This document shows, piece after piece, positions 13,350 to 22,012 of a stretch of DNA of 64,000 nt. Position 1 is the first letter of the stretch. Each line of letters opens with the position of its first letter. Both the position numbers and the translations under genes were made by a program. Below the pieces are notes generated by a model, which saw only the letters and a program-made list of their open reading frames with translations, had not been told where the DNA came from and did not search any database. The stretch is from Nodosilinea sp. PGN35. Its GTDB lineage: Bacteria > Cyanobacteriota > Cyanobacteriia > Phormidesmidales > Phormidesmidaceae. The stretch lies in assembly GCF_029109325.1 (NCBI RefSeq), contig NZ_JAQKQJ010000021.1:1-64000 (forward strand). Direction: 5' to 3'.

Positions 13350-16286
13350 CTAAATCAATCGATTGAGGGTCTCAAACAGCACATCCTGGGTGAAGCTGCC
13401 CTTGGTGATGTAGGCGTTGGCCCCGGCCTCGGCCCCCCGGCGGCGATCGTCTTCGCTGGCCAGGGTGGTCACCAGCACTACGGGTAGCTCACTGTACTCG
13501 CGCTGCTGCCGTATGCGCTGGGTGAGGCCGAGACCGTCTAGGTTGGGCATCTGCACATCCGACACGACGGCATCAAAGGAGCGCGATCGCAGCTTGTTAA
13601 AACCGTCTAAGCCATCTACCGCCGTCACCACCTCGTAGCCCGCCGACTCTAGAATGCGTTTTTCCTGGGTGCGGGTGGCGATCGAGTCTTCCACCAGCAG
13701 AATGCATCGGGGTCGCGCCTCAGTCTGGGCTTCGGCCAGATTGGCCGCCGCTGGGGCTGGAGAGCCCCGGCGATGGCGCACTGACGCGATCAAATCCTGG
13801 GGGTTGAGCACCATACAGACATCGCCAGTGCCCAGAATAGTGGCTCCAGAGATGTACCGCACCCGCTTAAGCAGTTGGCTTTGGGGCTTGAGCACCACCT
13901 CCTGCTCATCGAGCAGCGCCTCAATAAAAATTCCTAAACGGTCGGGGCCAGCCTGCAAAATAATGCAGGCAAGCCGCCGCTGAACAGGGTCTCCGGGGTT
14001 GGAGCTGGGCGATCGCCGGTTGTGTTTGGGTTCGACTCTGGGCAAATTCAGCAGGTCGGCCAGCCACACCACCGACACTGGCCGCTCGTTTCGCATAATC
14101 GCCGGGTGGCCCTCCAGGGTGAAGATCTCGCTGCTCTGAACCAGGCAGGCGGTCTCCACTAGCTCGGCGGGCAGCGCAAAGGTTTGCCCGCCCGCCGCCA
14201 CCAGCAGCACATGGGCGGTGGCCAACGTCGTTCCCAGCTGAATGCTGAGGGTGCAGCCCTCCCCCGGCGTAGACTGCACTGAGATGCTGCCCTTCAGGCG
14301 TTCTACGTTAGTGCGCAGCACGTCTAGGCCAACTCCCCGTCCCGAAATCTCGGTCACCATGGTGCGGCTCGAAAACCCAGGACTGAGGATCAACCCTTGA
14401 ATTTGAGCCGGGGTGAGCAGCTCTAGCTCCTCTGGGCGATACAGCCCCCGGCGCACAGCGGCCTGCTTAATCGAAGTCAAATCGAGTCCTCGACCGTCGT
14501 CACTCACTTCAATGCGAATTCCGGCGGAGGTGCGGTAGCCGCGCAGGGTCAGCGTTGCTACCTCGGGCTTGCCCTGTCGCAGGCGCTCGGCGGGGGACTC
14601 AATGCCGTGGTCAATGGCATTGTGGATCATGTGGAGCAGGGGATCTTTCATCTCCTCAAGAATGCGCTTGTCGGCGTGGGTATCGCCGCCTTCGATCACC
14701 AGCTGCACCTGTTTGCCCTCCTGGCGGGCCAGATCGCGCACCAGCCGGGGAAACAGGTTGAAGATGGTAGAAAGGGGAAGCAGGCGCAGGGTCCGAATCC
14801 CTTCCTCCAGGCGGCCTGTAATTCGCTCTAGGCGATCGCTGTCTTCGTGGAGAGCCGTGCTGAGCCCATCGGCCATCGCGCCGAGTTGTTCGAGCCGCTG
14901 CTCAGCCCGCTGGTGAAAGCCCTCAATCTGCGGCCACACCGGTTTGCCCTGCTGAGCCTCGTGGAGCAAGAAGCGGTTGATCAGCAGATCGCGGCTCCAC
15001 TCTTCCCGCAGGGTGGCGATGGCATCGATTTCGGTGAGCCGGTGGGTGACTCGGGTCTTAGCCACGGTCAGCTCACCGCTGTCGTTCATCAGCGCATCGA
15101 GGCTCTGGGTAGGCACGCGAATTGTGTCGATGCGGTAGTTGGAGGCTTCGGTGAATGAAGCGTCGGGGGGGGAAGTGTCGGGCCGGGGGGGAGCCGGGGC
15201 GACCGGAGAGTCTGAGGCGGGCGGGGGAGAAACCAGTAAAGCAGGCGGTTCGGCCGGCAGATCGGGGCGAGGGGAGTCTGGGGAACTGGGGCTGGGGGCA
15301 GCTCCCATGAGTTCGGCGAGGACGTAGAACACGTTGACCCCGGTGGGCTCGCCAGTGGTGGCTTCGTGGACGAGCTGCTTGAGGGCGGTGAGGCCGTGGG
15401 CAAGGCGATCGCACAAATCCGCCGACAGGTCTGCTTCGCCGCGCAGCAGACCGCCGAGGATGTGCTCAATGTGGTGGGCCACCTTGCCCAGATCGCCTAC
15501 CCCCAGCATATTGCCGTCGCCCTTGAGGGAGTGGGCCTCACGCATCAGCGCTGCGATGGTGGCGGAGTCATCGGGATGGTTTTCGAGGTGGAGCAGCCCG
15601 TCGTCGAAGGCTTGCAGACGCTCCTCACTGGCGGCTTTAAAGATATCGCGCAGCTCATCATCGGCAATGTAGCGATCGCTCAAACCGGGCGATTCCAGGG
15701 TGAGCACCGCCACCCTGGGGTTGCCGTTGAGCTCAGGTTCGGCTAGATGCTCCGCTGAAGACACGAAGTCTACACTAGAGTCTGCGGGGGCGATCGCGTC
15801 CTCGAAAATGGCATCGTCTAGCCCTAGGACCGTAGCCTCAGCATTTGCGGCGGCGATCGCGCCCTCGAAAATAGCATCGTCTAGGCTTGGGGCAGCAGCT
15901 GGCGCAGCGACTTCGGCCCCCATCAGCGTTGCCAGCACGTAGAACACCTCCACATCGGCAGGGGCACCGGTGACGGCGGCGTGGACGATCTGGCGCATGG
16001 CCGCCAGACCGTGGGCGAGGCGGTCAAACAGATCGGCGCAGAGGGTTTGCTCTCCCCGCGCGATCGCCCCAAAAATGTGCTCAATATGATGGGCAACTTT
16101 ACCTAGATTGGTGACCCCGAGCATATTGCCATCGCCCTTGAGCGAGTGCGCCTCGCGCATCAGATCGGCAATGGTCTCAAGATCGTCAGGGTGTTTTTCC
16201 AGGTGAAGTAGCCCCTCGTCGAGGGCTTGCAGGCGCTCCTCACTGGCGGTTTTAAAAATGTCGCGGAGTTCGATATCGTCGATCAT
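13350..16286 (-). CDS. cheA: Hybrid CheA-type chemotaxis histidine kinase with duplicated Hpt domains and receiver
   Basis: 978-aa kinase. Two Hpt (P1) domains occupy about residues 5-125 and 210-330, each with the phospho-acceptor motif REAHSLKGDGNMLGV (His47 and His252); they are about three-quarters identical. A Pro-rich linker, the dimerisation region, the HATPase domain (MIHNAIDHGIESPAE, VSDDGRGLD, GRGVGLDVLRTNVERLKGSI), a CheW-like domain and a C-terminal receiver (VEDS, phospho-Asp in VVSDVQMPNLDG, Lys in ITKG) follow. The frame extends to 16460 but that would enter the receptor gene; MIDDIELRDIF at 16286 mirrors the second Hpt start. Last gene of the minus-strand taxis cluster, 121 bp after the receptor gene. 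Output is phosphotransfer to its own receiver or an external CheY. Confidence 0.94.
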   Translation of the reverse strand: MIDDIELRDIFKTASEERLQALDEGLLHLEKHPDDLETIADLMREAHSLKGDGNMLGVTNLGKVAHHIEHIFGAIARGEQTLCADLFDRLAHGLAAMRQIVHAAVTGAPADVEVFYVLATLMGAEVAAPAAAPSLDDAIFEGAIAAANAEATVLGLDDAIFEDAIAPADSSVDFVSSAEHLAEPELNGNPRVAVLTLESPGLSDRYIADDELRDIFKAASEERLQAFDDGLLHLENHPDDSATIAALMREAHSLKGDGNMLGVGDLGKVAHHIEHILGGLLRGEADLSADLCDRLAHGLTALKQLVHEATTGEPTGVNVFYVLAELMGAAPSPSSPDSPRPDLPAEPPALLVSPPPASDSPVAPAPPRPDTSPPDASFTEASNYRIDTIRVPTQSLDALMNDSGELTVAKTRVTHRLTEIDAIATLREEWSRDLLINRFLLHEAQQGKPVWPQIEGFHQRAEQRLEQLGAMADGLSTALHEDSDRLERITGRLEEGIRTLRLLPLSTIFNLFPRLVRDLARQEGKQVQLVIEGGDTHADKRILEEMKDPLLHMIHNAIDHGIESPAERLRQGKPEVATLTLRGYRTSAGIRIEVSDDGRGLDLTSIKQAAVRRGLYRPEELELLTPAQIQGLILSPGFSSRTMVTEISGRGVGLDVLRTNVERLKGSISVQSTPGEGCTLSIQLGTTLATAHVLLVAAGGQTFALPAELVETACLVQSSEIFTLEGHPAIMRNERPVSVVWLADLLNLPRVEPKHNRRSPSSNPGDPVQRRLACIILQAGPDRLGIFIEALLDEQEVVLKPQSQLLKRVRYISGATILGTGDVCMVLNPQDLIASVRHRRGSPAPAAANLAEAQTEARPRCILLVEDSIATRTQEKRILESAGYEVVTAVDGLDGFNKLRSRSFDAVVSDVQMPNLDGLGLTQRIRQQREYSELPVVLVTTLASEDDRRRGAEAGANAYITKGSFTQDVLFETLNRLI

Positions 16287-16407
16287 TAGGGTAGGGTGCT
16301 CCCCTCCGGTGTCTGCACGGGCATTGGTCAGGCTCTTAAGCTTTCTGGGCGTTTTGGGGGCGATGTACCTGGGTTCCCCTGAAGCCCATTGCAAACCTGG
16401 GGTAGGC

Positions 16408-17934
16408 CTAAATGGCCACCTTGAGCCGCAGGGCGCTCTCGTTGAGCTGGTGGGTGCCAACTTTGATCTGGGTAATGCCGTGGGCGTTTTCCTGGGCCCC
16501 GGTGTTAAGGCTGTTCATGGCGCTGACCACCTGCTGAATAGCGACGGCCTGCTGCTTGACGTTGAGGGAGATCTGCTGGCTGTTGAGCACCACATTGTTG
16601 ACCGCGTCCGCCACCCCGACAAAGGCCTCGGCGGTTTCCTCGGCAATTTTCACCCCTGCTTCCACCTGCTTGGTACCTTCGTCAGTCACCATAACCGTAG
16701 AGTTGATGGCGGTTTGAATGTCGGCCACCAGGGCGTTGATTTTCTCGGCCGATTTTTTGCTCTGGTCGGCCAGCTTGCGAATCTCCCCTGAGACCACCGC
16801 AAAGCCCTTGCCGTGTTCACCAGCCCGTACCGCCTCAACCGCCGCGTTGAGAGCCAGCATATTGGTCTGGTTAGCCAGGTCGCTGACCAAACCAGAAATG
16901 CCGCCAATTTGGTTAGTTTGCTCGCTCAGGCGCAGAATCTGATCGGCGATCGCATCCACCTTTTCCCGTAGAACAGTCATGCCCTCCAGGCTGCGCTCCA
17001 CGGCGAGGGTGCCGCCCTCCGCCAGCGCCAGCGCCTGCTGGGCTCCAGCGGCTGCCGATTCGGCCTGCTCTGCCGACTGCCGCGACGAGGCCCCCAGCTC
17101 GTCCATGGTGGTGCTGGTTTCGCTAACCGAGGCCACCTGCTGGCTGCTGGTGCGCTCCTGCTGCTCAACGCTGGTGGCAATTTCGCTGGCTGAGCTGACA
17201 ATATCTCCCGCCGCTTGATTCATAATGCGAGAGGCTTTGAGCACCACCAGGGTGCCAAGCAAAGCAGACAAAAGCAGTGAGAGCGTGGCCGCTGTCAACA
17301 GCGTAAACTGTAGCCGACCCAGGGCCGCCGCCAGTAGAGCTTGATCTCGGGCGACAATTCCATCCTCAAGTTCTTCCATGGTCGTCAACAGACTGGCGAT
17401 CTCGCTGTTGAGGGCTCGGCCATTGCTTTCTCGCCAAGCCTGCACGCCCTCAGCGCTCTGGTTTTGATTGACCAGATTGATCATATTTTGATGCCCATCA
17501 ATAAACTGATCAATCAACGCCGTAATCTCAGCTAAATTTTGCCGCTGCTCTTCATTAGTAACCTGAATATTTAACTCCTCGACTACGGTTCTGTAATCTG
17601 TTCTGGCCTTGTTAAAATCAAGTAGCGAGGTAGGGTTTCTCTGGAGCAAGTAGCCGCGGGTAGCGCGATCCATAATCTGCATGTTGAGATTGACATGATC
17701 GACCTTCTCGCGCACTTCCCAGGACTGTTGCAGCTCCTCAGAAATTTTAGCCAGGTGACGAACGTTGACTACGGTCACACCAGCGGAAACGACCAGCGCG
17801 ACCACCGGCACCGTGTAGCCCAGCATAATCCAGTGGCGCAGCTTCCAAAATTTGCGTTGATTCATCGATTCACTCCCCCGAGCGCGGTTCATGCGAAATG
17901 ATTTAGCAGGCGAAACAAGCTGATTTATATTCAT
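16408..17934 (-). CDS. Methyl-accepting chemotaxis/phototaxis receptor lacking a HAMP domain
   Basis: 508-aa receptor. Short basic cytoplasmic tail, TM1 (WIMLGYTVPVVALVVSAGVT), an approximately 150-aa helical extracytoplasmic domain resembling CHASE3/four-helix sensors, and TM2 (LTAATLSLLLSALLGTLVVL). TM2 runs into the coiled-coil signalling domain within a few residues, with no recognisable HAMP. The conserved hairpin tip is present (NMLALNAAVEAVRAGEHGKG, FAVVSGEIRKLADQSKKSAE). The ATG at 17934 overlaps the TGA of the cheW gene by one base (TGATG), showing tight translational coupling; the preceding TTG is not needed. It should signal to the neighbouring CheW and CheA. The stimulus is unknown. 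Confidence 0.92.
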   Translation of the reverse strand: MNINQLVSPAKSFRMNRARGSESMNQRKFWKLRHWIMLGYTVPVVALVVSAGVTVVNVRHLAKISEELQQSWEVREKVDHVNLNMQIMDRATRGYLLQRNPTSLLDFNKARTDYRTVVEELNIQVTNEEQRQNLAEITALIDQFIDGHQNMINLVNQNQSAEGVQAWRESNGRALNSEIASLLTTMEELEDGIVARDQALLAAALGRLQFTLLTAATLSLLLSALLGTLVVLKASRIMNQAAGDIVSSASEIATSVEQQERTSSQQVASVSETSTTMDELGASSRQSAEQAESAAAGAQQALALAEGGTLAVERSLEGMTVLREKVDAIADQILRLSEQTNQIGGISGLVSDLANQTNMLALNAAVEAVRAGEHGKGFAVVSGEIRKLADQSKKSAEKINALVADIQTAINSTVMVTDEGTKQVEAGVKIAEETAEAFVGVADAVNNVVLNSQQISLNVKQQAVAIQQVVSAMNSLNTGAQENAHGITQIKVGTHQLNESALRLKVAI

Positions 17935-18956
17935 CAATTTTTCATCTCTTGGTCGTTTGACTGATCAACTACAAGCTGGCCCTGGGTGAGTAACTTCGGC
18001 AAGTCTAAAAGGCTCATAACTGAGTCCCCGTAGCGGGCAACGCCTCGCAGGTAGGGAATCGCATTGGCGTGAGCCGCTGTGGGCATAACCGCCACTTCCG
18101 ATGCATCCACATAGACCACATCAAAGACCTCGTCGATCAGCACCCCAGCCACTAGCGACCCCAGGCGCATAACCACAGCCTTTTGAGCACTAGCGCCAGC
18201 GGCAGGGGACAAATTTAAGCAGTGCCGCACATCTACCAGGGTCAAAACTTCGCCGCGCAGATTCATGTTGCCGACGATGTGCGGTGGGCAGCAGGGAATG
18301 GGGGTGATCTGAGATACTTCGGTAAATTCGTGCACGGTCTCTAACCCCAGGGCAAAATGCTCGCCGTCTAGCCCCACCACGGCTAGGGCCGTCTGGGTTG
18401 AGGTGCTCTCGTCAATCAGCTGCTGAGTCAGCCCGGCGGCCCGAAGCTGTAGCACCTGCCGATCGGCGGGGCTAAACTGCGCCATAAATTGGTCAGTCTG
18501 GCCCAGGGGAGCGACGCTGAGATCGGGGCAGCCCTGCCCCAGGCCCATCGGATCTAGCAGCACCACGACAGTGTCTTCCCGCCGGGTCAGGCCAACCACG
18601 AGGGGAACCTCTGCCTGGCCCAGGTAGGGGGTCTCAAGGGCGAGGGTAATGCTGCTGGGGGCGATCGCCTCCACCTGCTGAATCTGATCCACGACCAGAC
18701 CCAGCGGCTGATCGCCGCACCGCACCACAATTACAGCCTGGCTGAGATCGTTGGGCTGACGGGAGTAGCCCAAACAGACTTGCAGGTCAATAACCGGCAG
18801 CAGCTGGCCCCGCAGGTTGAGAATTCCCACCACCTCGGGGCCGACCTCGGGTACCGAGGCCAGGGCGGGCAACAAAAACATTTCCTGCACGGCTTCGGCA
18901 GCTAGCCCGTAGTCGGCACCGCCCAACGTAAATAACAAATACGATATCGAGTCCAT
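17934..18956 (-). CDS. cheW: CheW-like adaptor with two CheW domains
   Basis: 340-aa scaffold protein made of two CheW beta-barrels: about residues 1-150 (ISYLLFTLGGADYGLAAEAV, GILNLRGQLLPVIDLQVCLG) and about 190-325 (TALAVVGLDGEHFALGLETV, GNMNLRGEVLTLVDVRHCLN, VAGVLIDEVFDVVYV). Such doubled adaptors link receptors to CheA arrays. The reading frame is open upstream to 19085, but the ATG at 18956 begins directly at the conserved fold. This leaves 241 bp to cheR, so an internal promoter there is possible. The stop overlaps the start of the receptor gene. Confident family assignment; whether one or both domains bind CheA is unknown. Confidence 0.9.
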   Translation of the reverse strand: MDSISYLLFTLGGADYGLAAEAVQEMFLLPALASVPEVGPEVVGILNLRGQLLPVIDLQVCLGYSRQPNDLSQAVIVVRCGDQPLGLVVDQIQQVEAIAPSSITLALETPYLGQAEVPLVVGLTRREDTVVVLLDPMGLGQGCPDLSVAPLGQTDQFMAQFSPADRQVLQLRAAGLTQQLIDESTSTQTALAVVGLDGEHFALGLETVHEFTEVSQITPIPCCPPHIVGNMNLRGEVLTLVDVRHCLNLSPAAGASAQKAVVMRLGSLVAGVLIDEVFDVVYVDASEVAVMPTAAHANAIPYLRGVARYGDSVMSLLDLPKLLTQGQLVVDQSNDQEMKN

Positions 18957-19197
18957 TACCCATACCCCCAGGGGGACAAACACAGCACAGGAGGGCGCAA
19001 TTCCATTGGCAAAATCGATCAAACTCTGCCCTGGGGGAGGAAAATCCAGCGCTTTCGGCTTAGCATTCCCCGATGGGGCGAGCAATCAGCAATTTAAGGC
19101 AAAAGAGAACAGTACAGGGCTCAAAGGCAATTATTCATCGGCCACCAAATTTTCACCTGTAGCCCGTGGTTGCCCCAGCAAACCGATCGCCTGGCCC

Positions 19198-20682
19198 TCA
19201 GCTGCCGTTGGGGAGCCGACGCCTGTTTAGATGCTCTTGCCACTGGGCAACAGTGACTTCACTTTGGTCATCTAGTAGGGCACCGGGAGGGAGTTTGGCC
19301 AACAGCGTCAGGGCGTGGTCGCGGGCTGTGCTGGCTTTTTCTGGCTGTTTGATACGGTCGTAAATGCTGGCTAAATCGAGGTAAGCTTTGACAAACTCGG
19401 GGTCTAAATAAATGATTTTGCGCAGGTGCTCTTTGGCGGTGGCCAAGTCATTTTCATCTTCGGCGATCTGGGCGAGCAGATAGTGCATGTCTAAGCTCAG
19501 AGGGGCCGCTTGAATTACCTGCTGGCAAAGCTGTTTGGCCTGGCTGTAGCTGCCAATGTTGGCGTAGGCCTGGGCAGCAATTTTGCGGGCGGTGGCGCAC
19601 CGGGGGTGGGTCAGATAGAGCCGCTTGGCGGCCGCAATGGCGCTGCTGTAGGCGTCTTGTTTGAGCAAGGCGGCCGCCTCTTGCAGGGCCTGTTCTAAAC
19701 TGGCATCATCGCTGGGGGCCAGCGCCCCTGAGGGCGTTGGCGGCGGTGAAACCACGGCTCGCTTGGGGACTGAGACGGGCGAGGCGGGCCTCACCGACGG
19801 CAACGGCTCAGGCAAGGGCTTTGGTGCCGGGGGTTTTTGATAGACCACCGACCCAGGGCAGCTGATGATCTGAAATTGACTGGTGTCCTGACCGTGGAGC
19901 TCGGTGTGACCGGTGAGCAGATAACCCTGGGGCACCAGAGCGCGGTGGAATTTTTGCAGAATTTGTCCGATCGCCCCGTGATCGAGATAGATAAAGACGT
20001 TGCGGCACAGAATGAGATCGATAGCCCAGCTGCCATCGCTCGCCCTCGGGCAGGGATCGTGGAGCAGATTGCCGTACTGAAAAATCACGCGCTGCCGCAG
20101 GCGATCGCAGATTTTGTAGCCCTGGCGATGGGGCTGAAAATACTGCTGCTGAAGGGCCGCTGACGTCTGCCGAAACGACCAGCTGCCGTATAGCCCCTCG
20201 CGGGCGCTGTGAATGGCGGTAGGGCTGATGTCGGTGCCGATCAGCCGCACGTCCCACTGGGCCCACGGAAAGTTGAGCTGGTCGAGGGCAATGGCGATCG
20301 AGTACAGTTCTTCCCCCGTTGAGCAGCCCGCGCTCCAAATGCCCAGGCGGGGTTTGCTGCCCAACGGAGCCGCCGCCTGCTGACGTTGAATAATATCGGG
20401 CAGGAGGCGATCGCTCAACAGCTTGATTTGGTTGCTGTCTCGAAAGAAATAGCTCTCATTTATGGTCAAAATCGAGTACAGTTCCCGCCACTCAGACCGG
20501 GCCTCTAGATGGGGTGCCGTCTTGAGCAGGTAGCTGTGGTAGTCCTCCAGCGATCGCAGCCCCAGCGCCTTAGCGCGCCGCCAGACTTTCTCCGACAAAA
20601 GCTGAAAATCTTGGGGGCGAACGCATAGACCAGAGTGATCGGCGATTAGGCTACTAATGCGCTTGAGGATCAGATCGTCCAT
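19198..20682 (-). CDS. cheR: CheR-type chemotaxis methyltransferase with C-terminal TPRs
   Basis: 494-aa protein. Residues about 1-270 are CheR: the N-terminal helical part MDDLILKRISSLIADHSGLC, TINESYFFRDSNQIKLLSDR, the SAM-binding motif IWSAGCSTGEELYSIAIAL, LIGTDISPTAI and LILCRNVFIYLD. A Pro-rich linker (KPPAPKPLPEPLPSVRP) precedes three to four TPR units (AATAKEHLRKIIYLDPEFVK-like spacing, YLDLASIYDRIKQPEKA). It methylates glutamates of the receptor signalling domain; the TPRs probably dock it to partners. The gene starts 2 bp after the stop of the pentapeptide gene, so the two are coupled. Confidence 0.93.
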   Translation of the reverse strand: MDDLILKRISSLIADHSGLCVRPQDFQLLSEKVWRRAKALGLRSLEDYHSYLLKTAPHLEARSEWRELYSILTINESYFFRDSNQIKLLSDRLLPDIIQRQQAAAPLGSKPRLGIWSAGCSTGEELYSIAIALDQLNFPWAQWDVRLIGTDISPTAIHSAREGLYGSWSFRQTSAALQQQYFQPHRQGYKICDRLRQRVIFQYGNLLHDPCPRASDGSWAIDLILCRNVFIYLDHGAIGQILQKFHRALVPQGYLLTGHTELHGQDTSQFQIISCPGSVVYQKPPAPKPLPEPLPSVRPASPVSVPKRAVVSPPPTPSGALAPSDDASLEQALQEAAALLKQDAYSSAIAAAKRLYLTHPRCATARKIAAQAYANIGSYSQAKQLCQQVIQAAPLSLDMHYLLAQIAEDENDLATAKEHLRKIIYLDPEFVKAYLDLASIYDRIKQPEKASTARDHALTLLAKLPPGALLDDQSEVTVAQWQEHLNRRRLPNGS

Positions 20683-20684
20683 GG

Positions 20685-21524
20685 CTAGTTTAGGGAGCTG
20701 GAGTCGACAGTAATAGCGTCTCTATCGTGGCCTGGGTGAGTCAAAATTAGCTGCCCCAGGTTGACGCGCCACAGGTTAGTTTTCTTGAAATTGGCCCCGG
20801 CCAGCTGGGCGTAGTCGAGGCAGGCTTCAGAGAGATTGGCCCGAAATAGGTTGGCATTTTCCAGGGAGGCATTGCTCAAATCGGCCAGTCGCAGTACCGC
20901 TTCGCGCAGGTCGGCCTCGGTCAGGTCAGCACCGCTGAGCACAGCGCGAAACAGGTTGGTTCCCACGCAGCTCGCCCGCCTCAAGTTGGCCTTAGCCATG
21001 TTGGCTCCCATCAGGCTGGCGCAGTTTAAGTTGGTTTGGCACAGATTGGCGTTGCACAGATTGGAGTAATAAAAGGTGGTTCGCACCAGGCTAGCCGATT
21101 GCAGAATGGCTTCACGCATATCGACTTCGTAAAAGTTAGACTCTCCCAGATCGGCATCGTTGAGCAGAGTCTCCTGCATATCGGCTTTGTAGAAGTGCGA
21201 ATGCCGCAGATTGGCGTTGCTCAAATTGGCGGTGTAAAGATTGGTTTTGTAGAAGTCAACCATGCTCAGGTTGGCCCCCCTCAAATCAGCCATACACAGG
21301 TCACAGCGATAGAGGGTTGACGATTCAAAATTGGCCCGAGTAAATACACTTTCTCTGAGATTGGCCTCGTAGAAGTTGGCGTGGCGAAAATCAATGCCGG
21401 GCAGGTGTAGTTTGCCCAGGTCGGCCCCCTGAAAGTCTGGTCTAATACCAGGATTGTGAAGCCGCCAAGCATTCCAGGACTCCACCCCTCGGTTGAGAAT
21501 GTCTAAGTGTTCCGCGTTTGCCAT
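20685..21524 (-). CDS. Pentapeptide repeat protein in the taxis cluster
   Basis: 279-aa protein, about 40 tandem A(D/N)LXX-type pentapeptides from residue 30 to about 265 (for example ADLRGANLSMVDFYKTNLYT, then ANLSNANLRHSHF), which fold as a right-handed quadrilateral beta-helix. The N-terminal 25 residues (HLDILNRGVESWNAWRLHNP) lack the repeat and form the usual cyanobacterial cap. The first gene of a run with cheR (2-bp gap), cheW, receptor and cheA, so a link to taxis signalling is likely from context. Pentapeptide proteins have no common catalytic activity; some mimic DNA, others are scaffolds. The role here is unknown. Confidence 0.9.
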   Translation of the reverse strand: MANAEHLDILNRGVESWNAWRLHNPGIRPDFQGADLGKLHLPGIDFRHANFYEANLRESVFTRANFESSTLYRCDLCMADLRGANLSMVDFYKTNLYTANLSNANLRHSHFYKADMQETLLNDADLGESNFYEVDMREAILQSASLVRTTFYYSNLCNANLCQTNLNCASLMGANMAKANLRRASCVGTNLFRAVLSGADLTEADLREAVLRLADLSNASLENANLFRANLSEACLDYAQLAGANFKKTNLWRVNLGQLILTHPGHDRDAITVDSSSLN

Positions 21525-21890
21525 GAATGGGTACTCCCTAAGTTACGCCTGGGGCCGCCCTGCGGGAGCGCCCTGCGTGTGACGATGCCAAAAAAGACGT
21601 CAACTAAAGGGGGTGATACGGTGGTGGCGAACCTGAGCAGCACAAAAAACCGCCAGGTCAATTTTGCCAGCCCAGAAAATGCCTCAGCCTGTCGGCCGAA
21701 CAGTAGATCCTCAAAAAGCTTTGCAGCTAGCCCCAGAACGGTGCCGCAGTAGCTTAACCCCAGTCCCAAGTTTCCCCAGAAGGGAGGATTGTTAACGCTT
21801 ATTCATATAGTTGCGTAATTTCTCAGGGATGCGCGGAGCAGCCACCCCACCTAGGTAGCGGCAACGGGCATGTGCCCGACGATACTCTCC
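21525..21890. other. Gap between the pentapeptide gene and element E; no gene recognised
   Basis: 366 bp with several short open frames on both strands (for example 21503-21769 minus and 21507-21752 plus) that overlap each other and resemble nothing known. The upstream control region of the pentapeptide-cheR-cheW-mcp-cheA run should lie here. I cannot point to a convincing promoter. Confidence 0.5.
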
Positions 21891-22009
21891 TATAGCCAGA
21901 GTCACCTGGGTCACGACATTTGAAAACGTATGGGCGTTCGAGCGTTTGAACGGTTAAGCGTTTGAATGTTTTGAGGGGAAATGCCTTAACCGGGCTGGCT
22001 ACTGCTATA
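21891..22009 (-). repeat. Fold-back (MITE-like) element, family 1, copy E
   Basis: 119 bp from TATAGCCAGAGTCACCTGGG to GGGCTGGCTACTGCTATA, with a diverged central dyad of several GTTTGAA/TTCGAGC units. The end next to the gene stops 3 bp before the cheB stop codon (22013-22015). Confidence 0.8.
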
Positions 22010-22012
22010 CAT

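Noticed and set aside
21503..21769. 88-codon minus-strand frame overlapping the pentapeptide gene start
   Set aside because: Starts and ends without support, overlaps a real gene and an opposing frame, no recognisable product.
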